The notes below the pieces were generated by a model. That model did no database searches, was not told where the DNA came from, and saw nothing but the letters and a program-made list of their open reading frames with translations. From positions 1,302,001 through 1,366,000 of the forward strand of contig JABWDB010000016.1 of assembly GCA_019614645.1 (NCBI GenBank): a stretch of DNA of 64,000 nucleotides, written 5' to 3'. The translations under genes and the position numbers were made by a program. Below are positions 11,701 through 24,410 of the stretch, piece by piece (position 1 is the stretch's first letter; the number at the start of each line of letters is the position of its first letter). The stretch comes from Stratiolaelaps scimitus. Lineage: Eukaryota > Arthropoda > Arachnida > Mesostigmata > Laelapidae.

Positions 11701-14700
11701 TGATTATATGGATAATACTAACGGGCCATAATTTGTTCCATCCTAAAAATACGACCATTACAATATATGTATCTCGTTTCCATAGAATATGTCAGAATAG
11801 AAAAAGTGACCCGAGTGTTATTCAAACGTTATGGGAAGAGTTATTCGCTCGGGTCATTTATACGTGTTGAATGCAGTCTGTGGGCTGTAAGCTTTTTTGG
11901 AGCATGCTTCGCTGCGACTTCTCTGAAACAGCCGAGGTACATTACCCTGATACTTGCTTGTCACTTTTGTAGTATGTCACGAAGGGGGCCTGGGGCCTGA
12001 CATTCAGATGGTTGGCCCTTGCGCCGCGTGCGCTTGTGCGCGTTGACATTTTTATCTGATTTTCGGAACGAAACGCAAACAGCCGCACAGCGTTAGTTGT
12101 GCAAACGATGATTGGGTACGGCTGTGTAACATCGATTTTCTCCAAACTTCGCATTTATTTTCGTGATTTTTTTCATTTAAGCCTATGGGGGTGGCCTAAC
12201 ATTAGGGTTGACTGAAATTGACGGTGACACGAGATGAGCGACAACGGGAAGTTGAAATTTGTATCGAGTTGTCTATTTCTGCTTTCAACAAAGCAATTGT
12301 TCGGATGTATTAGTGATGTGGTGTGAGCGCCAGTAGCATAATTTATTTCAGATGTGTGTTATTCAAAAGGTTCCACAATAAATACCCATGATTAATATAA
12401 ATGATCGTGTATATGACGGAAAACTGTGGTCCTTCCACCTATGAAAATCTATACATACTTGGTCTTTGTGTACTAGCGCTAAATCCTATCGGAGAGGGCT
12501 ATACCGTACCTGTGGTATCCATTTAGCCGTCTATTACAAATCGTTTACTTCTTGGCATTATTCTACCGTGATCCTTTCATGAGACTCTCTGTCTTCTTTG
12601 GCCATGCTAAACTTCGTTACTAGTTGTGTGTGTTGTATTAGATTACTGTGCATCTTTGTGGCTGTAGTCTGTTCCGTTCCTGGCTCATGCGGCTTTACAA
12701 CATGCTTGCCCACCGGATTCTCTTGTGGTGTCGTACTTGAACCTGGACGAGGGTCCGAAACCGTGTAGACTTGCCGTGAAAGTGTATAACAAGTCAAGGA
12801 CATGTGATCAGGGAGGACCGTCCTGGAGGATTCTTGTATCTGTCTACGTGTCTATAAGACGCCTTCGCCATCTTGGCCTTGTAGCAACATCGTGCGAGAT
12901 TGATCTGTGCTGGATGTTGCCTTAACGGAGAGAGTCCCTTGGCCTGGTCCCAGTTAGGGCCGTAGATAGATGGGATGTGCGTAACAACAGGATTCGGTGG
13001 GGGCTAGGACTACGGGTCTGTTATGGCGAGAGATGGAAGGGAATACAGTGGCCTTAGTTGGGCCATTTATCTTGATGGAAGGTCATTACGCGCTCTCCTA
13101 TATAGAGTCCGCTATGGGTGCTTGCTTGGATGATGTTACGCTGCAGATCAAGCAATATCCCGCAAACGCACCAAGGGTCAAATGTGCAGATTGGTTAGAG
13201 AGTTAGGTAGCCTGAACCGTTCGTTTCGGAGATGTGAGTGTTCATTCTCACCACTTTTACACGGGATTTCTAAAGTCGTATAACACTCTGGTCTGCCCCA
13301 CCCCAGTGGGTACAATTTGTAAAAATAGATATGGCAGAACCTAAGTATGCTTTCCCCCTGCTGTTTCACAGTGCCAAACCACACTCGTCAAAGAAATCTC
13401 CGGCGAATACCTTACATGTCTCCGCAAAGAGAACAAGCCACGAAAGAGTTATGAATAATTTTCGAGAATCTGTTAAATAAAAGTACAAAACCATTCGTTA
13501 CGTTAGTATGATCTCCCGTGCATTCCAATACGTCAGTACATTTATTATTGCTTTACTAGGATTAGCCATTCTCGAGGCCATAATCAGCTTATCTGTATTT
13601 ATTGTTCATATCTACTGATTCCTTTATAGGAATTGAGCTATGAGAGCTTCTAGCAGCGACAATGAGCGTCGTACCATCGCAGTCACATTCAGAACTCGGT
13701 CAGAAAAGTTCTTTATTTCATCCTCGCGTGCTGGAGGCACAATCTTGTTAAACGGCGAAGTTGTTTGACGGAGTGACCCGTGCTTCGACGAAGTTGCCGA
13801 GACGAAAGAGGGCGGGGCGGAGAGAGAAATAGAGGCGTCAAAATACGCCGCTTACAGTAGGGCATCGCACATTTGCATACGGCATCACGTTTTGCCGGTT
13901 CGATCGAATCTCTTGCGTCGGGGGAGTCTTCAATAGAGTCTGAGGAGGTTGTCCTCCATTGGAGTCGATTTCGTCGCCTTTTCCAGTCGTGCCGTCCCCT
14001 TCGATGACTTTGTCCATCCTCATTGATATTTTGGCGTCTCTTTCGGGCGTGCGTCAATGTGCTTGATACATCGCCACAAAGCTGAGAACCCTCTGTGTGT
14101 ACATATATATACTGATGCTCCAGTTGCCGGGTCCCAGTGGGAGCTGATATTGATGTACGATGCCCTTGCACCCCTCTGGCTCATACACGTTCTGAAACGA
14201 AGGTGGTGCCTGATATAGTCTAGCACGCTGTTTGTACATGTCGTCCGGCAACGTTACAGCTATGATGTGAATGCTATTCATTGACGCCGACACCACCAGA
14301 TATGAGGAAGTTCAGAGAGCGCGGGTGGCATTTTGTTTGATGGCTGTATCGTGGGAGTGAATGAATGGGAGCGAAGCAATGGCTTTCCGGTTCTGGGACT
14401 GTCAGGCCTCTACTACGTTAGGCTTTAGTACGATGTCATGTGGTCACATTTCACGTTTAGAAATTGGAGGTACTCAAATGGACCGATCAGGTTCAGCTAC
14501 ACTTTTCTTGAACTTTTATTTGTGTATTTTTATTCTGCTGCTGTAATTCTATATATAATCTATTCAAATGTAACCAGATTTAGCTCTGGCAACTGAATTT
14601 TTTGTAAGAATTAATTAAACTCTATAATATTTGATACTGTGATAATCTTCGGAATTTATATGCATAAATATTTAGCCCAGGACCTTTTTTCTGATTGCAG

Positions 14701-17700
14701 TTAGTCTGAATGACAATCACCGTAGTGTCTAATATAATTGTATATTTGGGAGTTTGAAATCAAGTATTGCCTTAACAAAAGCACACGTGAGTGAAACGAA
14801 GTAAATTGTGTCCTCGAGAACAGTCGTTAAGGAGTATGGCTATCCATAAATGATTATGTTGAGCCCGTTATGTATCGTAAATGTGCTCTTTAACTCCGTC
14901 CCCTTCGTCAGATCATGTAGCGCGGTAGATAGCGCGTTGGACTTCTAATTTAAAGGTCGCGGGTTCGACTCCCGCAAGGGGTGTATCTTTTTATTTTGAT
15001 CGCTTCGAAACGTAACTTCAATTAGAATTCCGTAGATGCACAATACCGAGAACAATACAATTGAACTAACAGTAATATTTCGTTACCGCTAAATGTGGTT
15101 AACCTTTTATGACTTGCAGGTCTCTGAGTTTAAATTCGCAGCACGTACACGTTTATTCAGCATCGTGGGGTCCTGATGACGATGCGAAGACCGTTGATGG
15201 GCCAGGACAGCTGGCTGATCGCGCCCTCAAGGAAGGCATTCGGAACGGTCGCAAAGGGCTTGGTTAGTGTTCGATTAGTGTACCCATGTGGTGTGCGGTA
15301 TTCGTGTACGTCGACGTTAGACGGTATAACGCCGATATTTAGTCTGATAGCACCGCAGACCATGTTGGCAGTGGCCTCTATCCGCTCTAAATAAAATATT
15401 CCATTTTTACAGAGTGCATCTCCCCTACTGTGTAATCAAATGCAGTGGAAACACAATTGTGTCGTTGAGTTGACAACGCTTAGTCAATAATATCGAACGA
15501 TCGTCTCCATATGCATCTGTCGAGTTTTTACACAAATCGTCTCTCACTATATGAATACCGTGTGGCAGAATATACAGCATCACAATGAAAGCAATTAACA
15601 CAATCGTACACAACGTGTGCCATTCCCTACTTCTCATCGAAAGGTGGGCGGGGGGGGGGGGGGTAGCACTTAACAACGATAAATGGCAGCACAAAAAATT
15701 TGTATCGGAAGGTTTTCGTATGTAAAAAGTACAATCTTCTTAATAACGACAACGTCGAGAGGGGACATGTTCATATCCATAGAAAATCGGAACTCAGAAA
15801 ACTCGCAACGCTGTAGATGTCAACAAGAGGCAGATAAGAGTGCAAGAAAAAGCCCACAGACTGGACAAGTGAAGCAGAAAGTGAAGCGACCAGGTCGCTC
15901 CACAGCCGAGGTCAGAAAAAGAAGCCCCACATCAACGAGAGCAGACTGACAGGAGGCAGGCAGGAAAATACAGGGGCGGTGCGGGGTCTTCATGTCCGGG
16001 AAGAGGGCGTAATGAGTCGAGGGATGGATGCATACAGGCACCCTTGAGACAATCCAGTAGAGTGCTGTGTTCTCCGAGCTCAACGAAGAGGGAGAAGTGT
16101 CATATCGCGTGTTGACGCAGAAGTTCGCACTAAAGCTGCTGCAGCAGCAGCAGCGGAGAGGCTCGTAGAGGCTCCGTATTCGAGAGCTTCTGCTGCTGCT
16201 GCTGCTGTTGAGGTTGGGGGTGTTGGTGGCGACCCAGACGACGAAGAATTAGATGAGGAGACATTGAGCAAGAGCCTTCCAAGGGCACGACGGAGTGGTT
16301 GGGCCGGGACAGTCAGCAAATATAATTAACGGCACCATCTTCAGCGGGGAGCGCGATAGCGGCGGAGGGTGTGCGCCAAAAGAGTTTTATATGTGAACAC
16401 TGAAGAGAGGACTTAGAAGCGTTATTGGGGTCATCTCATTCTCAAGCCCACTAAAAATCAACAGCCGTCACACATGGGTGATGGTCGAAACACACATCGT
16501 CCTCAGAGTTTTAATAGAATATGTTGCTCTGTGACATGGTTCGCCTATCTGCGTAATTTGAATGTTCCTTTTCCATTTCAACATTTGCTCGATCTCTCTC
16601 GTTATGACCTTCATGCGTATAATTAAATATCTATTGCTGGACTGCAGTAGAATAAGAGTGGACGGACGCCTGTAGTATATGTGAGTTAATATTACGGAGT
16701 TGTAGAGGTGGATTTTCAAAGATTCAAATGCACTTTATTCACCCATACGCATATCATCTGGTAGCTGCTAGAGAGAGAGAGAGAGAGAGCCATCATTATC
16801 ATTGTTATCTAGCATATCATCGTCAGCTCCAGCGGCATACAAATGCTAATTGTGAAAGCGTTATAATGGTAATCAGCTTTGCGACAAACGACCATCCGGA
16901 ACCCGATTGTTCATCTAACTCATATGTTCGATGAATATGTCGTTCATTAGACATCGCCATTAATCGAACCTCACGGACATCATAACGGGATTCATTTATG
17001 GTTGTGTGCATTACAGGTAGTATCTTCGTTTGGGCCTCCGGAAACGGTGGTAAAGAGAAGGACAATTGCAACTGTGATGGCTACGTCAACTCGATCTATA
17101 CACTAGCTGTTTCAGCAGCTACTGAGAACGGAAACGTACCGTGGTACTCGGAGAGTTGCGCTGCGTCGCTGGCGACAACCTACTCGTCAGGGAACTACAA
17201 CGAGGGCCAGATTGTCACATCTGATCTTCATCATAATTGTACCGAACGCCACACTGGCACATCAGCGTCAGCGCCGCTGGCGGCTGCCATCGTTGCTCTC
17301 GCACTTGAATCCAATCCATCTTTGACGTGGCGAGATATGCAACATCTCGCAGTGCGAGCAACGAAGCGCGCCAACCTGAACGCTCCCGATTGGGTCACAA
17401 ATGGAGCTGGTAGAAATGTGTCGCATTCGTTCGGTTTTGGCCTTCTCGACGCTCACCGCATGGTCGAACTAGCCAAAAGATGGCGACGCTCGCCACCGCA
17501 GAAGGTGAACACCATACACATTTATATTGTTGCTGGTGGTGGCGGCTTTCTTGTAGTGCTACTAATAGGAATCAATCATGCGACACATCGATACAATATG
17601 GAATTGTGTGAGACTTTAATTAGTGGCTAATTGTATGCCAGGATCATATACCGAGGTGTTTTACGAATCTCTCCTGCTACGTCCAATAGTAAATGTCTAA

Positions 17701-19488
17701 CGATATGACAGCCTGAACGAATTGTATGCATTCGAGTAGCACTTTTGTAGTACGACACTAACGATACCATAACGGATATCTTCATCATAGGTTTGTACGG
17801 TGAGCACACCTCGGAACGATAAGGCGATACCAGCAAAGAGTACATTGCTACTTCATCTGTACGTCGAATGCAAAAATGTCAAATATATTGAGCACACCAT
17901 CTCCAAGGTAAGCAAAGCATTGCTTTCTTGATCTGTGACTTATCGATTAATATCTTATTATATTGTACTGGCAAGCTATGTTTAATTAGAAGTGCATTTA
18001 GACTTTTCTTCTACTTTCTAATTCTACGATGTCTTCCAAGGGCCCCACTAGAGTTCGAAGTAGGTTGCCCTTCACATAGAAGATAAAGTATTATGTTAAT
18101 ATGATACGGGTCGATTGATTGCTTCAGATTTCGCTGCAGGCGGTCCGTCGTGGAGATTTGCACATCTACTTAACTTCACCCGCAGGCACAAAGAGCACCT
18201 TATTGACGATGAGGCCGCGCGATGATTCACGTCAAGGCTTTAACCAGTGGCCGTTCATGACTGTGCATAACTGGGGCGAAAATCCGAACGGCAATTGGAC
18301 GCTGGAAATACACAACGAAGGAGCTTACCTCGGTAATTTTTTTTCTCCTTAATTAGCTTGTTTCGTGTGCGCGCGATTTATGTTCTATATTGCGAATCAA
18401 TTTTTGTTGCGTAGTCATATTTCATTATATAATCAGTATCGCTTAGTGTAATCTTCAGTTCTAGTTTGTAGAATTTAATTCCGCAATGAGTAGGTGACAA
18501 GGCCAATCAAACTTATGAGAAACGATAAAATTCGGACAATTCCAACAGACATCGACTATTGCCCGGCTGTCGCCTGATCTCAATTCCCTGCTCTATCTCA
18601 ATGATTTTCGCTATACGGCCGCTTTGTTTAACAATTGTATAATCGATACATATTTGCGAATTTCTCCAATTAATTTTAGGCAAGGCCACGTTGAGAGAGT
18701 GGGCATTAATGTTATATGGCACAGCCGAGGATCCTGACGCTCAGTTGCGGCCGGACTTCCCTGACAAGTTACCAGGCGAGATTGATCAGGGCAATGATCT
18801 AGGTGGAAATGGAGGTTCTTCGGGCGTGAGAAGTACCGGCATCCGAGACCGTAAGTACAACCAGTTATCAATAACAGCCCTAGTGGCTATAATATACCTG
18901 TTAGCAAGCAGTGTTGGATTTTAGCTGAAATTTAGCAGAAATCAACTATCGCCAATATTTTTATACGAACCGCCCTCCACTCGTGCTTTGTAGACTAACA
19001 AACATCGCTATGTACAACAACCAAACCTACTAATGCACAATATTAACAACAATATTCGCCACTTAATCACGTGACGGTCTCAATGAGCAAGCCTATAGTA
19101 TCTGTTGTGATGACGTTTTGAAACTTAGCCATTGTCCATTGTAGCCAGCCATGTACATTGTATAACTTTGAATTATTTGCTGCAGTATTTAATCATTTCG
19201 AATCGATCTGCCCTCGTGACTCTGCATTTGATACCTAGATCACGATTACGATTGCGAGTGAATGTCCCTTGTCTAAGTGTTGTCTCATTAAATAGAGTGC
19301 TTAGTTCAAACGTTTGATGCTACGCTCCGGCCGTGCAACGTACTCAAAATTCCTTTATCGGTATTTAATCAGTTATTTATTGAGTAGGTGTATCCCATGG
19401 CTGGGTTGGAACTGTGGCCTACGGCCTTTTACAGCCTTTTCTCTTATGCCTTACGGGATAGAAGGCGATTTTGTGGCGATCTCTTCGA

Positions 19489-19546
<58 letters not shown>

Positions 19547-22500
19547 ACTTGTTATTAACCCTGCTTATCTGGTTGACAACGCCCACTTAATAGCAAATGG
19601 TTGAATGTTGTAGGCAGTTTGGTGTCGATAACAAGCATTCCGCTTAATTTTTAACAGTGCACCAACAAAGAGTTTGAATACTCTAGCCGCTAGGTACAAC
19701 ATGTAATGCTTGGCTTAAATGCACCTCGAAATGAAAAAAATACCGAGATCTAACTCAGCTGCTATAACGGATGCGGTTATTAAGTCCCTCTCGATCTGTC
19801 TCTATCTCTGTAGTCTCTTCTGCAAAATAGCGCTACAATAATGTCTCTATCTTCATCTGGGTGAATGCTGTTTACAAGTTTGTCAAAGTTGTCTCCCGTC
19901 AAGCATCACCGTGAAAAAGAACTAATTAATCTAACAGAGAGTCAAACTTGCATGAGGGGTTCGCCATGACACCGGACGCAGACCAGTCGCTACCAATCAC
20001 ACATACACACCCACAGACATGATGTACAATAAATAAATAAATCAGTAAATAAACAAACCAGCAAAACGAATGAACTAAACATTGACGAACAAATACACGC
20101 CGCTTCTCTCTTTTGAGCGAAAGCCCGCTGCTAAAAACCTGCTTGGGTTGTCACACACACACGTGGTCAACCGGAGGAGTACCTACGCCTCTGGCTGTAA
20201 TTAAGAATACTAGCGAAAAGTAATTAATTGACAACAGCTCGGCTGCTGCTGCTTTATTCGCGAAGTACACGTTGAAATGCCCTTGAAGAGGCCGAAGAAC
20301 AACAGAACGATGTCCAGAGCCGTGGATCGTTGTGAATCGAGCAATTCCAAACAATGGCATTGCCTTTTGTGCCGCGCGAATTTTCTTTGATCAGTGCGAC
20401 TGATTTGTCAATACGCATCCATTTTGTTGCTCGATGTGTTTTGCTATGATGAATAGCTAGACTTGGCAATTCACACGGCGTTGTGTGCTTGCACTACAAC
20501 TCTGAGTCAGTCGATGCGAAAGTTGTGGATGCATATTTCGTCATTGTCCACGTTGCCATCATCTTTCTATTTAAGTTTCTTTTGAAGCCGTTCACAAACC
20601 TCGTCTCTTACCACACTTGGTTAGCTCTATTCGCAGTTCCCATCGTAATAACGATGATGATGACGATGATGAAACATTTCCTTCGTTTCTTTCTTTTTCG
20701 TTCATTCCTTAACCATTATTCCTGTACCTGCAATCTCGAACTTCCATACGACAACGACCGCTACCACGAAGTACTATTAATAATACTACGATTACTGTGA
20801 ACAATAAGACAGCCACTGGCGCTCGCCTGGTCTGCGCCGGTCTCCGGTGGACTCCACAGGGGCGTTTTCTATCTTGTGGATCAGTCCCTTGGAGCTTGGC
20901 CCTAAAAATAGCACCGCATTTGCTCCCACGAATCTCTCGATCCTCTTCGCCATTATCGTCATTACCATCATCGTTGTGTCACCCTCTGTGATGCGCCTGT
21001 CGACTTCTCCCTTATTGTCACGGTCAGCCTCATGAAGTGAAGTAGGGCCGCGGTGAAGTCAGACCACCTCACGCTGCCAGGCAGTACAGGCCATCGAAAG
21101 GATGATTGATTAGATGATGATGATGATGACGATGTCTATCTGTTTGTCCATCCGCCCGTCTGTCTGTCTGTGTGTGTGTGTATGATTGCGTGTGGTGGAA
21201 ACCTTCATCACGACTCCCTCTATTCCCTCACGTTATTGTACAATACGTCATGAAGTCGAGGGGTGAAGGGAGGTGAGTTTGAGAGTGGTTGGATGATGGG
21301 AGGGGGGCACATTGACATTTGTGGTGTGCCACACATGAACCGTCCATTTATTTCTTCGTCCGTCAGTCCGTCCATCCGTTCGTCCATCCGTTTATTCCCT
21401 TGATGAACATTGTTCTCGTGGTTGACTGCGGTTTACCCGCGTCTCTCTCTCTCTCTCTCTCTATTGTTTCTCTGTTGTTGTTGTTGTTTCTCTTCCTCCT
21501 TTGCAGCAGCGATAGATAGTGATACCGTGCTGAACTCGCGTAGTTCCGTATCACTGTCATCAGCAGCAGCGACGTTGAGTGGTCTCCCGCCATCCCCGCG
21601 GTTGTTAGGCCTCACCACCTGGTACCAACTCCTCTCAGGTGCCAAGCTTCCAACTCGTAGCACCACAACCACCACCACCACTACTACTACTGCCACGGCT
21701 ACTCTCCTACTGTCTTGTCAGGCTTCGGTTCTCCTACACCCGCTACAAATTCTTCTGCTCGTGCTACTTTGTACATTCTCACGATATCTTGTCGACTTCA
21801 GCGGCGACAATCGCTCTGTATATTAGTCATATATGATAAATTGTAATAATACTAATTGTAATCACATTAACAACAACAACAACAACAACAAACGACAACG
21901 GCGGCGTTGTGACACAACAAGCTTCGGCTACAGACAGCGATGACCAATGACATCACTATGAACACAGAACTAACCGTCATACGACTACACCACCAAACAC
22001 ATTCAATTCGACAAATTGCTATCATTTATGGGAAATCCACTCATGTACTGGGGAAGATAAATGCATTATTGCTTATGTGCGGTTATTTGGTTAAAACATA
22101 TTCTAAATAAGGGAAGTCATTAGGGTGTGAATATAATCGTAAACGCCTCAACGATTCGTTGCATAAACACGTGTTCTGTGAAATAGCTTAACAGCGTAAT
22201 ATTTAGCACCACGTACGAGACCACCCATACGTGTCAAAGCGGGCTAACTAACCATTGCGTGTTTCCTGCTCTCGATGTTGTAAAGTCTAGATTTGATCGG
22301 ACAAATATTGAGTGTGAGTTCTTTCAAGATACCGCCCACCCTAAAGGTCCACAATAGCCCTCATGGCTTAGGTTCGTCGACTTCAACTGAGCCAGTTGTT
22401 GTACGTACATGAGTGTGTTGCCTACTGGTCCTCCTGTGGTAGCGATGCCTTCAGTGCGCTGGTCGCAGGACAATGCATTTCACGTGCAAGTTTCCTCTTT

Positions 22501-24376
22501 GCGCAGTAGTATAAATTAAAGTTCATCGCTGTTAGCTCACATCATATGGCATCACGCGTACATAGTTGTATCATCACCTTCGTCTTTGTTGTCTTTCGAG
22601 TTCAGTTGAATAGGTTCGTATCTGCGATCGTCAATATGAGGACACAAGTTGCCCACCCTTAGTATACAGTTCCACCGAGTTCGGTTGTCTACGAGTGCCT
22701 TTTAGTAAATCAGCGCAGAGCAAAAATCGGCTCCATAGAAAAACCGCACCTTTATACGTGATTTATACATATTGTCCTTCCTGCATTCGTCGTACGTTCC
22801 TATCCGGAAGATAACGCATCTCTAGGAATTTCTTGTATAGCAATTATCACAGTACGAATACCCCGTCTAACCACCGATTGCAGGGTTTAGCGATTGTGAC
22901 CCTTGGTTATCATTGTTATTACTGCCGTTCATATTGTTCTCGTTGTATGAGTATTGGTTTCACCTGGGTAGCTCGAAAATTCTCACGAAATGCTGTACAC
23001 GAGCAACCATGGGCAGGACATAACGATTGCATTTAAGAAGTTAAATGTCCCTTTGATAATCAGTCCGCGGCGTGAGTGCTCAACATCTAGGGGGGCTGTA
23101 TTTCAAGACTCACGTGTTTGTGTAACGGAGTTTACTACCAGTTAACGGTGTGCGTTGTTTATAACATGAAGAAAAACTTTAGCCGCCAAATCGAGTGCTT
23201 TATTTCTTGTACCATCTTTCCCGTTAAGTGACATCCGTTTTTATCGTAAATTCGAAAGTACCAGTCGCATGTCGAGGTCGCCTCTCTTTGTACCCCGCCC
23301 ATCCTTTTTCACCATATACAATAGTAACCTGTGTAACAGTGCGATTTGTATGAAGTGGGACTGTGTGAATGATGCGAACGATTGTAACAACTTAATTATT
23401 ATAATATATATAATTATTATTATTGAACCCTAGTGTAATAGTGAAGATGATGTATTGAATTATTGATCATAGCAATCGTAGTGTAGTGCACTCGCATAAG
23501 TGAACAAGAAGATATTCACAATTATATATATATAATGATGATTGGAGGGGGTCAAAGGTGGTAGAAAGACACTACTCCGAGAGTAAACTGAATTTGGCCC
23601 TTCTCGCGTTTCTCATGTGTGAGATTAATATGATTATCCATGATGGTGATGTTGCCTCATAGCGGGAGGGAAACTATTAACTACTAGGCAGGCATCGTCT
23701 CCCCGTCATCATTATGCGTGTAAACAAAAGCAAACAAAAATGATGCAGGAGCAACTATTTAGTGAAGACATAATGTTTGTCTCTCTTAGAGAAGCTTTTC
23801 TTCCTAAAAGCAAATGCCAACTCTGAGCTCCCTGTTGTTGACACTGTAGGATATGAATTGACAGAAACTGACAATGATGGTGATACTATGTAATTTTTCA
23901 TAAAAATGACTATAATTTAGGGTAGACACCTATATGGTGATTATATTCGAGTAACCGTTCAATCAATGGTGTCATTTCGCAATTCTTCCTCACAATTCTC
24001 AGCCACTGCTGGCAATGCATATAAGTCAAAGCCGAAACAGTATTGATTGAGCGGCATTTCGGAGCGCGCGAGTGTGTGTATGAACGTGCTAGAATATCGA
24101 TCGGAGATGGCAAATGACACAGTAAACATGAGTCACTAGTAGCATTTGTTTAAAAAAAGAAGAAAAAGAAAGGAAAAAAACACACAATTAAGGATTGCAA
24201 AACAGAGAAGATGATGACAAAAAATGAATGAACAGTGAATGGCGCATGTGTAACTAAGCCGAGGAAGCGATTCAGTGACAGCAGAATATGAGCAAACAGA
24301 TGAAAGAAATACAACAGAAGTGTTCTTAAATCTGACACGCGTTTTCTGTGATATTTCCTATATAAAATAATGAAGA

Positions 24377-24410
<34 letters not shown>

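Noticed and set aside
16080..16319. Poly-Ala/Ser open frame on the minus strand
   Set aside because: Generated by GCA/CTG trinucleotide repeats inside a furin intron.
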